From Micromonospora sp. WMMD1082 (lineage in GTDB: Bacteria > Actinomycetota > Actinomycetes > Mycobacteriales > Micromonosporaceae): DNA of 64,000 bases. Position 1 is the stretch's first letter, and each line of letters starts with the position of its first letter. The stretch lies in assembly GCF_029626175.1 (NCBI RefSeq), contig NZ_JARUBM010000002.1, positions 3,737,001 to 3,801,000 on the forward strand, read 5' to 3'. The translations under genes and the position numbers were made by a program. The notes beneath the pieces were generated by a model. It did not search any database and had not been told where the DNA came from. It saw only the letters and a program-made list of their open reading frames with translations. Below, one piece after another: positions 47,792 to 57,034 of this stretch.

Positions 47792-49039
47792 GTGGGGCCG
47801 GTCGCGTTCGCCGCGGTCAACACCGTCGCGCCGGTGTTGCTGCTGGTCGGTGCGGTAGCGACCACCGTCGGCGCGGGTGGGGCGTCGCTGGTGTCACGCA
47901 GCCTCGGTGCCGGCGACACCGCGCAGGCGGCCAGAGCGGCCGGTACCGCGTTCGTCGTGTTCTGGGCGACCGCGGTCACGGTCGGCGTCGCCGGGGTGCT
48001 GCTGATCGATCCGCTGCTGACCGTGCTCGGCGCGACCGGGCCGCTGCGCGGCTACGCCCGTGACTACGCGGTCGTCATCCTGGCCGGGGCGATCACCGCG
48101 ACGGGTTTCTCCAGTCTGGTACGCGCCGAGGGCCGGATGCGGTTCTCCACGATGCTGTGGGTGCTACCGGTGCTCACGCAGATCATCCTGGACCCGCTGT
48201 TGATCTTCGGGTTCGGGATGGGGGTCCGGGGTGCGGCGTGGGGCACGGTCGGTGGTCAGGCGGTGTCGATGGGGATGAGCCTGTGGTTCTTCTTCGGCCA
48301 GCGGCATCGCCCGTACCGGATCCGCCTGGACGACCTGCGACCACACGGACCCACGCTGCGGCACCTGGTGGCGCTCGGGTCGCCGTCCTTCCTCGCCGGA
48401 TTCGGCGCCGCCCTGCTGACCGCGTTGGCGAACAACCTGCTGGTCACCCTCGGCGGGGCGGTGGCATTGGGCGCATGGGCGCTGTGCACGCGTATCGGCA
48501 CGTTCGTGACGATGCCGCAGCTCGGGATCGCCCAAGGCATGCAACCGATTGTGGGGTACAACGCCGGACACGGATCAACCGAGCGGGTCAGGCGGGCCAC
48601 CGTCCTGACCATCCGCGCCACGATCGGCTACGGCACCCTGGTGTGCGCGGGTCTCATCGTCTCAGCCGGCCCCCTGACCGCGCTGTTCACCAACGACCCG
48701 GCCATGCGCGAGCAGGCGGCCACGGCGTTGCGGATCCTGGCATTGAGCTTTCCGTTCGCCGGGATCGTGCCCCTGCTGTCGGCCCGTTTCCAGGCCCTCG
48801 GCCAGCCCCGCCCCTCGTACCTGCTCTCGGTCGGGAGCATCCTCGCGGTGAAAGCGCCCCTGATGATCGCGCTCAGCCACATCGGCACCACCGGACTGTG
48901 GATCAGTGTCCCGCTGGCCGAACTCGTATCGGCCGCCGCAGCGCTGTTCCTGCTGCGCCGATCGCGGACCCCCGTGCTGCCGGCGACACCGCGCCCGGAC
49001 GCCCGGCCGACATCTGGACCCCGAGGGGTCTTCGGATGA
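47792..49039 (+). pseudogene. MATE efflux gene, 3' part (after the IS110 insertion)
   Basis: The 415 residues from VGPVAFAAVNTVAPVLLL to the end hold helices 2-12 of a MATE family exporter (GAGGASLVSRSLGAGD, QGMQPIVGYNAGHG). GTG 47792 at the junction could start a shortened protein, but it would lack helix 1 and a ribosome site. It originally followed the phosphotransferase gene in one operon, consistent with drug or metabolite export. Confidence 0.9.
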
Positions 49040-49049
49040 GAGCGCTCTC
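49038..49049. promoter_or_regulatory. LacI-type operator next to the lacI-like gene
   Basis: GAGAGCGCTCTC, the same 12-bp palindrome as at 44557-44568, lies 67 nt upstream of the LacI-family start and overlaps the end of the MATE gene. It fits autoregulation and joint control of the phosphotransferase-MATE operon. Confidence 0.78.
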
Positions 49050-49115
49050 GGGCCTATCGTGAAGGCAGCCGTGCAGCCCCTCGCGCGGCCCGGCGACGGA
49101 ACGTGGGATCCGGAC

Positions 49116-50119
49116 ATGAGCAGCGCCAAGCCGACGATCGAAGACGTGGCACAGGCTGCGGGCGTTTCCCGCGCCACCGCATCACGGGTGATCAACAACG
49201 CGCCGGGCGCGTCCGGGCCGGTACGGGCGCGGGTGCACGACGCGGTCACCAGGTTGGGCTACCAACCCAACCAGACCGCACGGGCGTTGGCCTCCGGCCG
49301 GCAACGCGCAGTGGACGTGCTCGCGATCTCGTACGGCCAGGACGAAGGGTGGCTCGGAGTGCACCCGTACTACAGCCGGGTGCTCGCCGGGATCACGTCG
49401 GTGCTGGAGAACGCCGACGTGCCGGTGCGGCTGCACGCCGTCGGTGGTGACGCCGCGCCGGACGCGATCGACGCGATCGCCGCGAACGCGACCGTCGGCG
49501 CGGTCCTGGCTACCGTCACACCCGCGATGGCCGACCGGTTCCACCGCCGCTGCCGCCGGGCGGTGTCCCTGGTTCCCACCGCCCCGTCGGTGCCCGCAAT
49601 CGAGGCCGACAACACCGGCGGTGCCTACACCGCGGTCACCCACCTGCACGCGCTGGGTCGTCGGCGCATCGCCGCGATCCACGGCCCTGCCACCAACCCC
49701 TGCGCGATCCGCCGCCGTACCGGCCACCGTCGCGCCATCAACCACCTCGGCATGCCCGACATCAGCACCGAGGGGGACTTCCTACGCATCGGCGGCTACC
49801 AGGCCGCGCTGCGCCTCCTCGGGGAGTACCCCGACATCGACGCGATGTTCGTCGCCTGCGACCTGATGGCCGCTGGCGCCGTCCAGGCGATCACCTCCAC
49901 CGGCCGCCGAATACCGCACGACATCCACATCGTCGGTTTGACGACAGTCTCGCCGCAACCTGCGCCAACCCGCCGCTGAGCACGATGCGCCTGCCCGTGG
50001 AAGAGATGGCCGCCAGCGCGACCCGGCTGCTGCTCACCGGCGACATCCCCTCCGGTCACCGGCAACGATTTACCGTCGACCTCATAGAGCGAGACAGCAC
50101 CAGCCGCCTCACCACCTAA
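49116..50119 (+). pseudogene. LacI-family regulator with a C-terminal frameshift
   Basis: From ATG 49116 the frame gives the LacI DNA-binding head (TIEDVAQAAGVSRATASRVIN) and most of the sugar-binding-like core, up to HDIHIVG. The expected FDDSLAATCANPPLSTMRLP and VEEMAASATRLLLTGDIP continue in the next frame from about 49938 to the TAA at 50117. One missing T in GGTTTGAC explains the break. Either the regulator is damaged or the base was misread. Confidence 0.82.
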
Positions 50120-50241
50120 CAATCCGTCGGCCGTGCCGGAGCAGGCACCCGCGCCGCCCGGCGCGACAGTCACCGACACCATGCCCCACACGACGGCCGC
50201 AACTGAGCTTCCCCGGTCTCCCGGACGGCTTCCGTGTGATG

Positions 50242-50410
50242 GTCAGGCCGCCGCGACCGGCGTGTGTTGTCGTTCGTAGTCGATCGGAGACAGGTTGCCA
50301 AGACTAGAGTGGCGTCGGCATGTGTTGTACCATGATCCACTCGAAGTGGCGAGCCAGTTCCTGGCGGGTCGCCCAAGGCTGGTGGTTGAGCAGCGTGCTG
50401 CTGGTCCCGT
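50242..50410 (-). pseudogene. IS3-type transposase C-terminal remnant
   Basis: On the minus strand, WATRQELARHFEW and, in another frame, WYNTCRRHSSLGNLSPIDYE up to a TGA at 50242 are the familiar end of an IS3-family integrase (WYNxxRRHSxLG). The rest of the gene is missing. It lies between the lacI-like gene and the copper cluster. Confidence 0.8.
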
Positions 50411-50429
50411 CTGTGAGCGTGACGGCCCG

Positions 50430-51053
50430 CTACGCGCGACGGGCGAGCACGAACCCGGTTGTTGCCGCGGCGAGGACGAAGGCGGCGAGTACGGCCAGCG
50501 TCTGGCTCAGGGTGGCGCCACCGCCCTGTTCCTGTACCGGGCGGCCCGCAGCGGCGGGTGTGGGAGCGGCGGTCGTGTCGGGTTGGGCTGCCAGGACGGC
50601 GTTGGTGGCGATCAGCCGTGGCGCGGGGTGTTCGCTGTCGGCGGTGATGTCGATCCAGTCGTACGAGCCGCCGTCGGCGCACCGTTGCAGTACCGGGAAG
50701 ATCAGAGTGTCGCCCGCTTGTGCGGTGATCCGGGTGGTCACACCTACCTGGGCGGTCTCCAGGCCGGGGCCGGTGAACGTGACCCGGCGGTCGGTGACCG
50801 CGCCGGACCAGCCGCCCGGGGTGACGGTGGCGGTCGCGGTCACTGCGTCTGGCAGTGCGACGACCAGTTCGGTGGTGGGGGAGCCGTCGCAGCTGTGGTC
50901 GAAGCTGAAGGTGAGGGTCGTGGTGCCGTCGCCGTTCGGCTGCGCCCCGGCCACCTCGACGTGGGCGGCAGCGGGTGCGGCGCCCAGTGCCAGGTATGCG
51001 ACCGTGGCTGCTACAGCCATGCCAGCCGTCCGGGTCCACCGGTGCGCGTTCAA
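50430..51053 (-). CDS. YcnI/DUF1775-like exported copper-associated protein
   Basis: The protein has 207 aa. Signal peptide (TAGMAVAATVAYLALGAAPAAA) ends in AHVEV, giving an N-terminal His after cleavage as in copper-binding YcnI proteins. SFDHSCDGSPTTEL and FPVLQRCADGGSYDWI are DUF1775 blocks, and a C-terminal helix (LAVLAAFVLAAATTGFVL) with RRA anchors it. TTG 51053 overlaps the CopCD stop. It likely binds copper outside the membrane for the CopCD protein. Confidence 0.82.
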   Translation of the reverse strand: MNAHRWTRTAGMAVAATVAYLALGAAPAAAHVEVAGAQPNGDGTTTLTFSFDHSCDGSPTTELVVALPDAVTATATVTPGGWSGAVTDRRVTFTGPGLETAQVGVTTRITAQAGDTLIFPVLQRCADGGSYDWIDITADSEHPAPRLIATNAVLAAQPDTTAAPTPAAAGRPVQEQGGGATLSQTLAVLAAFVLAAATTGFVLARRA

Positions 51054-52798
51054 CGGACGTCCGCCGTGAATCGGGCGACCGGGTTGTCGTACGTGGAGGT
51101 GCGCACGCTGACCTGTAGCACCCAGGAGCCGGCCAGGGGCAGGTCGACGACCGCCTCGTATCGGCCGGGCCCGGTGCGGGTCAGCTTCCGTTCCAGCGGG
51201 CCCACGTTCATCGCGGGTAGCAGGACCGTCAGCTTCGGGTCGGCGACCGGGACGACGGGCTGACCGGCGGTGTCGACGAGGTCCAGTTCCATCGAGTTCA
51301 CTCCTACCGTGCCGGGGGTGAGCCGGGCGACCGCTCGTCCCGGTCCCAGCGGCGCTTCCAGCACGGGTGGGCGGTCTGCGCCGTCCGCTGTGGGTCGGGG
51401 GGCGGTGTCGGGGGTGGGGCTCTGCGTGACCAGGAATCCGGTTACGGCGACGACGGCGATCAGCAGTGACGCCTCGATTCGGACGGTGCGGCGGAGCATC
51501 CGCCACGCCGCTGGAGGGCCGTCGTCGCGGTCTGCGATCGTGACGCGAGGCACCAGGCGGTACCGGTTGTGCGTGGCGATGGCGAGTACCACTGCGGTCA
51601 GTCCGACCTTGGTGAGCAGGGCCAGGCCGTACGGGGTGCTCCACAGTGCTTCCCACGACCGCAGGATGCGCCAGCCGAGCACCAGACCGGCGGTGCCGAG
51701 CAGGCCGACGAGGACGGCGGCGGTGCGGGAGAACACGGACACCGTCCGTGCCGCCGCGTCGGCTGTCAGGTCGGCCGATCGGGTGAGTGTCCAGGGCAGT
51801 GCCGCCAGCCCGCCCAGCCACACGCCGGCGGTGGCCACGTGAAGGATGTCGGCCGGGACGACCAGCCACGCCGGGCCGTACGTGCGGGTGTGACCGACGA
51901 GGGCGACCGCCCCCCAGGCGAGGGCGACACCGGCGAACGCTGCGGCGGTTAACGCCGCGCGCCGGCTGGTGCGGGTAGCCCCGGCGGCACTGCCGGATGC
52001 CAGGGCGGCCGAGGTCGCCCACAATCCGGTGCCCAGGCCGAGGACGACCAGCAGGGAACTCAGACCCTCCGTCGAGGTGAGGCCGGTCACCCACAGGGAA
52101 GTGTCGACCAGGCCGGTCACGTCCCGGCCGTCCTGCCAGGCCGGGACCGTCGGCACCAGGACCAACCGCGCCAGCACGGTCACGCCCGCCGACCAGGAGG
52201 CGAACCGCAGCAGCCGGCGCCGCAGGACCGGTGCGTCGGCACGCAGCAGGACGAGCAGGAAGACGAGTAGACCCGCGCTGACCAGCAGGCCGAGGTAGGC
52301 GGCACCTTCGGCTGCCTGGCGCAGCACGTCCAGCGCGGACCCCGGACGGCTCTCCGGTAATGGCGCGACCGCGGTGCTGGGCGCGCCGACGGCGAAGCTG
52401 AGCCCGCCCGAGACGGGGTGGCTGTCGGCCGAGATGACCCGGAAAGCCACGATGTAGGTGCCGCCGGGAAGGTTCGGCGGGACGGTCAGGATCACGTTCG
52501 TGTCCACCGACCGGCTATCGCTGGAGATCTCGTCTCCGGCCGCGTCGAGCAGCCGGACCCCGCCCGGGCGTACCGTCACCACCTCGTTGAAGGTCAGCGT
52601 GACCTCGGCCGGGCCGCTCGCCAGCACGGCCCCGTCTGCGGGGTCGGTGGCCAGCAGGACCGCATGGGCGGCCGCCGGCGCCGCCGGGACGACAGCCGCC
52701 AGCAGGCCGAGCAGGCCAGCGAGCGTGGTGGACATCGTCCACCATGCCCACTGAACCGGCTTCGACCGTCGCACCACCAGGATGCTGGGCGACAGCAT
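51050..52798 (-). CDS. CopC-CopD fusion protein with extra C-terminal domain (YcnJ-like)
   Basis: The protein has 582 aa. Order: signal, CopC domain (AHAVLLATDPADGAVL, mature N-terminal His; SADSHPVSGGLSF), then eight or so helices of CopD (LHVATAGVWLGGLAALPW), then an exported beta domain (LLPAMNVGPLERKL, YEAVVDLPLAGSWVLQV) like YtkA/FixH. It is predicted to move copper across the membrane. Start is uncertain: ATG 52798 is weak, and ATG 52735 just before the signal core is possible. Confidence 0.88.
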   Translation of the reverse strand: MLSPSILVVRRSKPVQWAWWTMSTTLAGLLGLLAAVVPAAPAAAHAVLLATDPADGAVLASGPAEVTLTFNEVVTVRPGGVRLLDAAGDEISSDSRSVDTNVILTVPPNLPGGTYIVAFRVISADSHPVSGGLSFAVGAPSTAVAPLPESRPGSALDVLRQAAEGAAYLGLLVSAGLLVFLLVLLRADAPVLRRRLLRFASWSAGVTVLARLVLVPTVPAWQDGRDVTGLVDTSLWVTGLTSTEGLSSLLVVLGLGTGLWATSAALASGSAAGATRTSRRAALTAAAFAGVALAWGAVALVGHTRTYGPAWLVVPADILHVATAGVWLGGLAALPWTLTRSADLTADAAARTVSVFSRTAAVLVGLLGTAGLVLGWRILRSWEALWSTPYGLALLTKVGLTAVVLAIATHNRYRLVPRVTIADRDDGPPAAWRMLRRTVRIEASLLIAVVAVTGFLVTQSPTPDTAPRPTADGADRPPVLEAPLGPGRAVARLTPGTVGVNSMELDLVDTAGQPVVPVADPKLTVLLPAMNVGPLERKLTRTGPGRYEAVVDLPLAGSWVLQVSVRTSTYDNPVARFTADVR

Positions 52799-52812
52799 CT
52801 ACGCCGCCGACG

Positions 52813-53526
52813 TCAGGCGGACTTGCGGCTACGCAGAAGCGCCAGCCCGCCAGCCACCAGGCCCAGCGCGCCGAGCACCAAGGCGATCCAGCTGACCACG
52901 CCAGCGCCATTACCCCCGGAGTCGTCGGTGGTCTGAGCCACCGGCTGCACGTCAGCGTCGGCGCCCTCGGTGTCGGCGTCGGCCTTCGCGGTTAGCACGA
53001 AACTCGGCGCGGGGTATTCCAACTCATCGGCGTCCTGGCCGGCGGCGGGCAACTCCACCCAGGGCGCCTCACCCTGCGCGCAGGTCTGCACGGCAGGGAA
53101 CACCAGCGTCTCACCGGGCGCGTCCGGCAGCTTCAGCGACAGCTCGAACTTGTCCCGTAGATCGTCTGGCAGCGGCGTCTTCGCGGTGTAGACCACCTCG
53201 GCAACCCGCTGGGTGACCTCGTTGCCGTGACTGTCCTTGACCGGAGGGTTCAGGTCCGCCAGGACCTTCTCCACAGCCCAGTTCGGGTTCACCGTCGGGG
53301 TAACCGAGACGATCTTCTCAGGGATCTTGATGGAGACCTTCGTCGTGGCGGAACCGTCGCAGCCGTGCGGCACGCCGACCGTCAGCACGGTGTAGGAACC
53401 CGCGGTGGTGACCGACGGGCTCACCGTGACATGCGCGGCGGCCGGTGACCCGGTGACCGCCACCGTGGTAGCGGCGAAGAGCCCGAGCGCGCCAATCCTC
53501 GCGGCCCGGCGACGTGTGACACTCAT
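52813..53526 (-). CDS. YcnI/DUF1775 exported copper-binding protein
   Basis: The protein has 237 aa. The signal peptide ends AAA and the mature form starts HVTVSP, the copper-binding N-terminal His of YcnI. GVPHGCDGSATTKVSI, PNWAVEK and FPAVQTCAQGEAPWVELP are family blocks; a C-terminal helix and RSRKSA tail anchor it. ATG 53526 follows GGGAAGG. It is a divergent paralogue of the 50430-51053 product, and the two flank the CopCD gene. Confidence 0.9.
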   Translation of the reverse strand: MSVTRRRAARIGALGLFAATTVAVTGSPAAAHVTVSPSVTTAGSYTVLTVGVPHGCDGSATTKVSIKIPEKIVSVTPTVNPNWAVEKVLADLNPPVKDSHGNEVTQRVAEVVYTAKTPLPDDLRDKFELSLKLPDAPGETLVFPAVQTCAQGEAPWVELPAAGQDADELEYPAPSFVLTAKADADTEGADADVQPVAQTTDDSGGNGAGVVSWIALVLGALGLVAGGLALLRSRKSA

Positions 53527-53799
53527 AACTGGACAACCTTCCCGGAGACAGTGCCGCGACCGGCGCCGCAGCACACCACGATCCCAGTAGTCGGTCGCTG
53601 CCCGTCCCGAGTTCCCCACCACACTAATCTTCCGCATCGTGGACGTGGGCCTGGTGAGGCTCCCGGCTCGACGTACCTCGTCTGCCCCCTGGCCTGGACC
53701 CGCCGAGGGGGAGGTTTCGTGGCAGGCGCTACTGCTCCGCTACCACATCCGTCACCAACCACAGCGTGCCGGGCCGCGAGTCCGGGCATCCCGTGCGTC

Positions 53800-54107
53800 A
53801 CGCCCGGAGGGGACGACCTCGGCGCGTGCCCGTCCGGGAGGTTGATGGTGGTGACGTCGGTGCCGGTGTTGTTGACCAGGGTGCCGAACGCGGCGGTCAT
53901 GCCCCTTGTCGGCCACCTTGATCCACGGGTCACGCACCATGAAACGTGGCACTGTCGGTGGTCGCCGACGGGACCGGACCGGCGGTGGACCCCGATGTGT
54001 CGGCGGTCCCGCCGCAGCCCGTCGCGGCCGATGACCGTCACCACGGTGACGGCGAACGTGGCTGCCCGGCGGCGTACGGCGGGTAGTGCCGAGCCGCGCA
54101 TGTGCAT
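53800..54107 (-). pseudogene. PCu(A)C copper-chaperone remnant
   Basis: One frame opens like a signal peptide (MRGSALPAVRRRAATFAV), another has VRDPWIKVADKG, and a third has MTAAFGTLVNNTGTDVT, the PCuAC core strand. At least two frame changes separate them, and the H-x-M metal motif region is lost. It precedes the DUF1775 gene in the same direction, so it was probably the first gene of the copper operon. Confidence 0.7.
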
Positions 54108-54285
54108 TTCCTCCGCTGTCCTCGTCTCTCACTCCTCGTCTACTACTGGTCGTCGTGGAGCGGCGGTTGGTTTCCCCGTTGAGCCGCAGCGGAGCCGCCC
54201 GTCGGCGTTCCCGGTTGCCGCTGGTCGTCCGGCAGCTGAAGCGGATGCCGGGAACCGGGCGGCGTTATCGGCCGACTACCGGGGC

Positions 54286-54379
54286 ATGGGGTGTGAGCAG
54301 TTCCGGGAGTCTCTTTCGGCCGGTCTCGACGGCGAGGACCGCCCGGCCGGACGCGCCGCCACCGGCATCCACCTGACTA
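54286..54379 (+). pseudogene. Anti-sigma-factor (zf-HC2) start cut by an IS5-type element
   Basis: ATG 54286 opens MGCEQFRESLSAGLDGEDRP and GRAATGIHL, the typical start of a zinc-finger anti-sigma factor, where HxxxCxxC should follow. The element's end begins right there. No continuation was found on the other side (55260-55481), so sequence was also lost. Confidence 0.65.
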
Positions 54380-55259
54380 AAGGACGTCTCGTAACTGGTT
54401 GAAGGTGTTGCCCGGCACCGGCGTTGGTGTCACCCGAGCAGGATGATGTTGTGCAGGTGGGCGATGCCGGCGGCGGTGTCGGTCAATGTGTGGCGGCACG
54501 CCGGTAGTCCCGCAGGATCTTGAAGCTCTTTATGCGGGCCAGAGCGTGTTCGACCTGGGCGCGGACGGTGCGGTGTTGCTTGTTCAGGTCCTTCTTCCAC
54601 TCGGGCAGTTCGCTGCCATCGGAGGGTTTGCGGTACGGGATGATCACCTCGGGGTTGCCGCGGTAGGCGCCGTCGGCCATGACGGGCCGCCCGGCGAGTT
54701 TCTGGTCGATGCCCGAGGTGCGGTAGACGATGGTGTCGTTGCGGTTACCGGGCTGCGGATCACCGAGGGCCACGACCAAGCGGGTGTGGGCGTCGATGGC
54801 GACCTGCAGGTTCGTCGAGTAGCGGTAGTTCTTGCTCGGGGCGGCCAGGCGGCGGTCGCGGGTCGGGATGAGCGTGCCGTCGACGATGGTGATCTGGTCG
54901 ACCCGACGACGGCGTCCCGGGGTGAGGGCCAGCAGCGGGCCGAGAGTGTCGATCACCCTGTGAGCGGCGGAGTGCGACACCCCGAACAGCGGGCCGATCT
55001 GCCGCATCGTCAGGTTCGTGCGCCAGTACGCGGCGACCAGCAGTACCCGGTCGGCGAGGTCGAGCGACCACGGCCGGCCCGGCCGACCATCAGCGATCAC
55101 GTCTCCGCCACGCTCGGCGACCAGCCGGACCAGCCGGCGAAACTGGGCGGACTGCAGCCCGGTGAACGGGAAGATCCACTCCTGGCGGCCCGCCGAGATC
55201 ACCTGCACCCCGACATGATCCATCATGGACCAGTCACCCAGTTACGAGACGTCCCTTAG
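54377..55259 (-). mobile_element. IS5-family element
   Basis: Ends carry a 22-bp inverted repeat with one mismatch, CTAARGGACGTCTCGTAACTGG (the last 18 bases shared exactly), at 54377-54398 and 55238-55259. The outer CTAA/TTAG may be the target. It holds one DDE transposase gene and measures 883 bp. Confidence 0.85.
54430..55226 (-). pseudogene. IS5-type DDE transposase with a late frameshift
   Basis: The main frame (55226 to 54483) has 247 aa: an N-terminal HTH (LTMRQIGPLFGVSHSAAHRVI), DGTLIPTRDRRL (first Asp), ADGAYRGNPEVIIPYRK (second Asp) and the Glu near VEHALARIK. The frame ends at RRAATH, but LTDTAAGIAHLHNIILLG, the normal C terminus, continues one base off to 54430. The catalytic triad is complete, so it may be partly functional or merely misread. 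Confidence 0.8.
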
Positions 55260-55481
55260 AGAGGGGGCCGATTCGCGCGGCCAGGGTAGACCGAGAGCCC
55301 CCTACGGTTGCCGACCGGGGCGGCGGCTGTCGGGGAGTGCCGAGCGGGCCGTCAGTGCAGGGTTTCTGTTGGCAGTCGCAACCAACGCGGGACGGTCGTC
55401 TGGTCATGCCGCCAGCAGGAAGGCTTGGCCCCGCTTCGACAAGCACGGCCAGTGTGGCGGCACCTGTCTCGCTGTAACCTG
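55260..55481. other. Spacer after the IS5-type element, no gene recognised
   Basis: None of the frames shows a recognisable domain. The stretch probably held the rest of the interrupted anti-sigma gene or its neighbour. Confidence 0.4.
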
Positions 55482-57023
55482 TCACTGATGGTCACCACTT
55501 GGACCGGGTTTCCGGGGGGTAAACGGGGGCATGAACCCGGTGCCGGTGCCCGGTGTCCCTGCATCGTGCGGGATCTGGGTGCTGGCGCGGGTTGACGTCC
55601 CGCCCAGGTAGTCCTGGCTGGACGCCGACCGGCGGGCGGGACCATCCGACGACCGCCGCGCGAGCAGCACGACGAGTGCCGCAGTGAGCAGGGCGAGCGT
55701 CCCGGCGATGAGATAGGCCACCACCTGGCCCCACGCGTTCGCGTCCGGCGAACCGGCTGCCAGCCCGGCACCGATCGAGACCCCGGCCAACAGCACGGCG
55801 ATGCCTACCGCGGTACCGATCTGCGCGGCGGCGTTCAAGATACCGCCGAACAGACCGGCGTTCTCAGCGACCGTGGTGCTGGTGCCGTGCGCGGTCGAGG
55901 CGACCGATGCCACACCCAGACCGAGCCCGGAGCCAACCAGGCCGACCATGAACAGCGCCAGCGCCCGCCGATCGACTGCGATCGCGCTCACCGGCATGGC
56001 GCTGGCGACAACCACCAGACCGCCCACCATCGCCGATACCCGCCCCACTCGGCGGACCACGCGGGACGCGACAGTCGAGCCGGCCGCGACCGCCGCGCTA
56101 AAGAGCAGGAACACCGCACCACTCACCCCGGCGGACAGGCCGAGCACCTGTTGCAGGAAGAGGGTGCCCACTACGTTGGCACCACTGGTGGTGAAGGTCA
56201 GCACCAACGCCACCAGGGCACCCAACGCCAGCGACGGCACCGTCCACACCCAGGGCGGCACCAGCGGATCGGCCACCGACCGCTGCACCGCGAGAAAGAC
56301 GGTCGCGCAGGCCGCCGACAGCAGCGATGGTAACCAGGCGGTCCAGTCGCCGAAGCCGTACTCGCCGGCCCGGGTGAACCCGAGGATCAACAGCAGCGCA
56401 GCGCCGGTGACGAGGATCGCGCCGAGAACATCCGGGCGGGCAGGCGTGCCCTTTCCCGCATCGATCGCACGGCGCGCCAGGATCACCACCGCGACACCGA
56501 CCGGCACCAGCGCGGCGAACAGCCACCGCCATCCCACGACCTGGGTGACCAACCCACCGAGAACGAATCCACCGGCACCACCCAACGCTCCACACAGCGT
56601 CCATACGCCGAGCGCGCGGGTACGGCGCGGCCCGGACGGGAAGGCGGCCAGCAACACCGCCAGCGCCGCCGGCACCGCTACCGCCGCGCCGATTCCCTGC
56701 ACTGCCCGGCCTACCAGCAGCGTCACACCGTGCTGCGCGAGCGCGCACACCACCGACGCCGCGGTCACCACCAGCGTGCCAGCCAGGAACACCCGCCGCC
56801 GCCCGAACGTGTCGACCACCCGTCCGCCGGCGACGAGCAGACCGCCGAAGAACAACGGGTACGCTCCGGCGATCCAGGACAGCGTCGCCGGATCCACCCC
56901 AAGGTCACGCTGCACGGTCGGCAGTGCCACCACCAGCACTGTGACGCCGAGCACGTCCACGAACTGCACACTGCACACCAGTGCGAGTACCAGGCCGGCC
57001 CGGTTGCCACCAGCGATGTTCAC
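55482..57023 (-). CDS. MFS drug exporter (DHA2-like, 14 helices)
   Basis: The protein has 513 aa. Helix 1-2 region VQFVDVLGVTVLVVALPTVQRDL and WIAGAYPLFFGGLLVAGGRVVDTFGRRRVF contain the MFS motif A, and GAAVAVPAALAVL and LGGAGGFVLGGL fit antiporter motif C. It likely exports a drug or a metabolite with protons. GTG 57023 lies only 11 nt from the IS110 copy 2 end, so its own promoter has been displaced and it may depend on the element. Confidence 0.88.
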   Translation of the reverse strand: MNIAGGNRAGLVLALVCSVQFVDVLGVTVLVVALPTVQRDLGVDPATLSWIAGAYPLFFGGLLVAGGRVVDTFGRRRVFLAGTLVVTAASVVCALAQHGVTLLVGRAVQGIGAAVAVPAALAVLLAAFPSGPRRTRALGVWTLCGALGGAGGFVLGGLVTQVVGWRWLFAALVPVGVAVVILARRAIDAGKGTPARPDVLGAILVTGAALLLILGFTRAGEYGFGDWTAWLPSLLSAACATVFLAVQRSVADPLVPPWVWTVPSLALGALVALVLTFTTSGANVVGTLFLQQVLGLSAGVSGAVFLLFSAAVAAGSTVASRVVRRVGRVSAMVGGLVVVASAMPVSAIAVDRRALALFMVGLVGSGLGLGVASVASTAHGTSTTVAENAGLFGGILNAAAQIGTAVGIAVLLAGVSIGAGLAAGSPDANAWGQVVAYLIAGTLALLTAALVVLLARRSSDGPARRSASSQDYLGGTSTRASTQIPHDAGTPGTGTGFMPPFTPRKPGPSGDHQ

Positions 57024-57034
57024 CTGCCCGTCCC

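Noticed and set aside
46332..47858. Open frame of 508 codons opposite the IS110 transposase (also opposite copy 2)
   Set aside because: Antisense shadow; the DEDD transposase on the other strand is unmistakable.
50430..52094. A 554-codon frame joining the DUF1775 gene to sequence inside the CopCD gene
   Set aside because: Only the part from TTG 51053 has a signal peptide and DUF1775 features; the rest is an out-of-frame shadow of CopCD.
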